Below are positions 63,307 to 64,000 of a DNA stretch of 64,000 bases, in pieces. The stretch lies in assembly GCF_900162695.1 (NCBI RefSeq), contig NZ_FUIH01000007.1, positions 2,418,001-2,482,000 on the forward strand. The letters run 5' to 3'. Each line of letters begins with the position of its first letter. Position 1 is the first letter of the stretch. The position numbers and the translations under genes are program-made. This stretch comes from Virgibacillus siamensis. Its GTDB lineage: Bacteria; Bacillota; Bacilli; Bacillales; Amphibacillaceae. Below the pieces are notes generated by a model, which was not told the origin of the DNA, did no database searches, and worked only from the letters and a program-made list of their open reading frames with translations.

Positions 63307-64000
63307 CTATTTGTTACGCACATATTCTAATAAACCGCGGCCCATATTGGTAATCTCACTTCCTTTGCGGCCGCGGGATACATAAATCAAACCTTCCTTA
63401 CGCATCAACTCCTGTCTGTATCTTATTTGCTGTTCAGACAGGTTAAATCCGTTTTCTTTAAGAAAAACCAACAGTTGATGTCTTCCTGAAGACGATACTG
63501 TTTTTCTTGAGAGAAACGTTAGCATTGCGATTATTTCATCTATAAATCCCCGTTCATGAAAAGAATCTAACAACTTATTATAATCCCGGTCTTTTTGTTC
63601 CTCTATGTTCAGAAAGCGGGAATTCGCGAAAAATGGCAATTGCTCCCGATAAACGGTTTCATCACAAATATGAGCAAGATATTCTATTGTGTTTTGCAAT
63701 TCCCTTATATTCCCTGGCCAATGGTAATGCTTTAGCGCCTCTTGAGCATTCTGAGAAAAAGTAAACGGCTTTCGCCGCAGTTTCTTTGAGAACCTTTCAA
63801 TAAAAATGTCGCTTAACCATTCTATGTCACATAACCTTTCCCTTAGCGGGGGAAGGCGAATTGGCAAAACGTTTAAGCGATAAAACAAGTCTTCACGGAA
63901 ATCACCAGTCTCTATTAATGTATCCAAATCTTTGTTAGTTGCAGCTATAACTCTTAGATCAAGTGAAATCATCTGCTCACCCCCAACCCGCAGAATTTGT
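63307..64000 (-). CDS. Sigma-54-dependent transcriptional activator (5' part outside window)
   Basis: The visible 230 codons begin inside the AAA+ domain: RVGGEQMISLDLRVIAATNKDL (sensor I region), FREDLFYRLNVLPIRLPPLRER and HWPGNIRELQNTIEYL (sensor II), all standard for NtrC-type activators. After a linker the C-terminus is a winged-helix-like region (HQLLVFLKENGFNLSEQQIRYRQELMRKEG ... YVSRGRKGSEITNMG) instead of the usual Fis-type helix-turn-helix. The gene is co-directional with dpp and 420 bp upstream of its promoter, so it is the likely activator of that operon. Confidence 0.85.
   Translation of the reverse strand, partial: QILRVGGEQMISLDLRVIAATNKDLDTLIETGDFREDLFYRLNVLPIRLPPLRERLCDIEWLSDIFIERFSKKLRRKPFTFSQNAQEALKHYHWPGNIRELQNTIEYLAHICDETVYREQLPFFANSRFLNIEEQKDRDYNKLLDSFHERGFIDEIIAMLTFLSRKTVSSSGRHQLLVFLKENGFNLSEQQIRYRQELMRKEGLIYVSRGRKGSEITNMGRGLLEYVRNK

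Overview
The window (roughly 40% GC by eye, strong AGGAGG ribosome binding sites, many TTG starts, sporulation-lineage families such as AbrB, SipW/TasA and YocH-like) comes from a Bacillaceae bacterium. The Na+/H+ antiporter, BCCT transporter and gene mix suggest a moderately halophilic genus such as Virgibacillus, Oceanobacillus or Lentibacillus; genus is inference. I see no rRNA, tRNA, CRISPR array, prophage or insertion sequence. Genes are organised in catabolic operons, mostly on the minus strand.

Layout. 1-6.1 kb: a secreted GH101 endo-alpha-N-acetylgalactosaminidase running off the left edge, a duplicated AbrB-type protein with a zinc ribbon, two micro-ORFs and a large secreted helical-repeat protein. 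6.2 kb: a 142-bp MITE-like repeat. 6.4-13.4 kb: a polyol operon (Zn dehydrogenase, RbtT-like permease, DhaK/DhaL kinase, RpiB isomerase, GlpX) divergent from a DeoR regulator, with a promoter, a cre site and two internal hairpins. This looks like a tetritol/tetrulose pathway. 13.5-20.1 kb: M24 peptidase, TPR regulator of the NprR type, TasA/SipW pair, thermolysin-like protease, and a LysM-3D wall protein. 20.5-24.6 kb: phoD-tatA behind a Pho-box-like region, a second repeat family, and a secreted pyroglutamyl-peptidase homologue with Ser in place of the catalytic Cys.

24.8-36 kb: a peptide salvage block: opp-type ABC transporter, a small membrane protein, S9 and S33 peptidases and a CocE-type hydrolase. 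36-38.4 kb: BCCT transporter with a TetR regulator. 38.6-53.6 kb: the reductive pyrimidine route split over several transcription units: hydantoinase, PreT/PreA, NCS1 permease, a small protein, an M20 N-carbamoyl amidase, a PucR-type regulator, an SSS symporter with a frameshift, then a beta-alanine-type aminotransferase and methylmalonate-semialdehyde dehydrogenase. Together they could take uracil or thymine to acetyl- or propionyl-CoA. A broken second M20 gene lies at the head of the hydantoinase operon, and a 13-bp perfect palindrome in front of pucR has a partial copy in front of the aminotransferase gene.

53.8-64 kb: an NhaC antiporter translationally coupled to a PqqB-like metallo-beta-lactamase-fold protein, then a second peptide transporter (dppABCDF) plus L-asparaginase. 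The dpp operon is preceded by a good -24/-12 sigma-54 promoter, a candidate activator site, a full 298-bp copy of the MITE-like repeat, and the 3' part of a sigma-54 activator gene that runs off the right edge.
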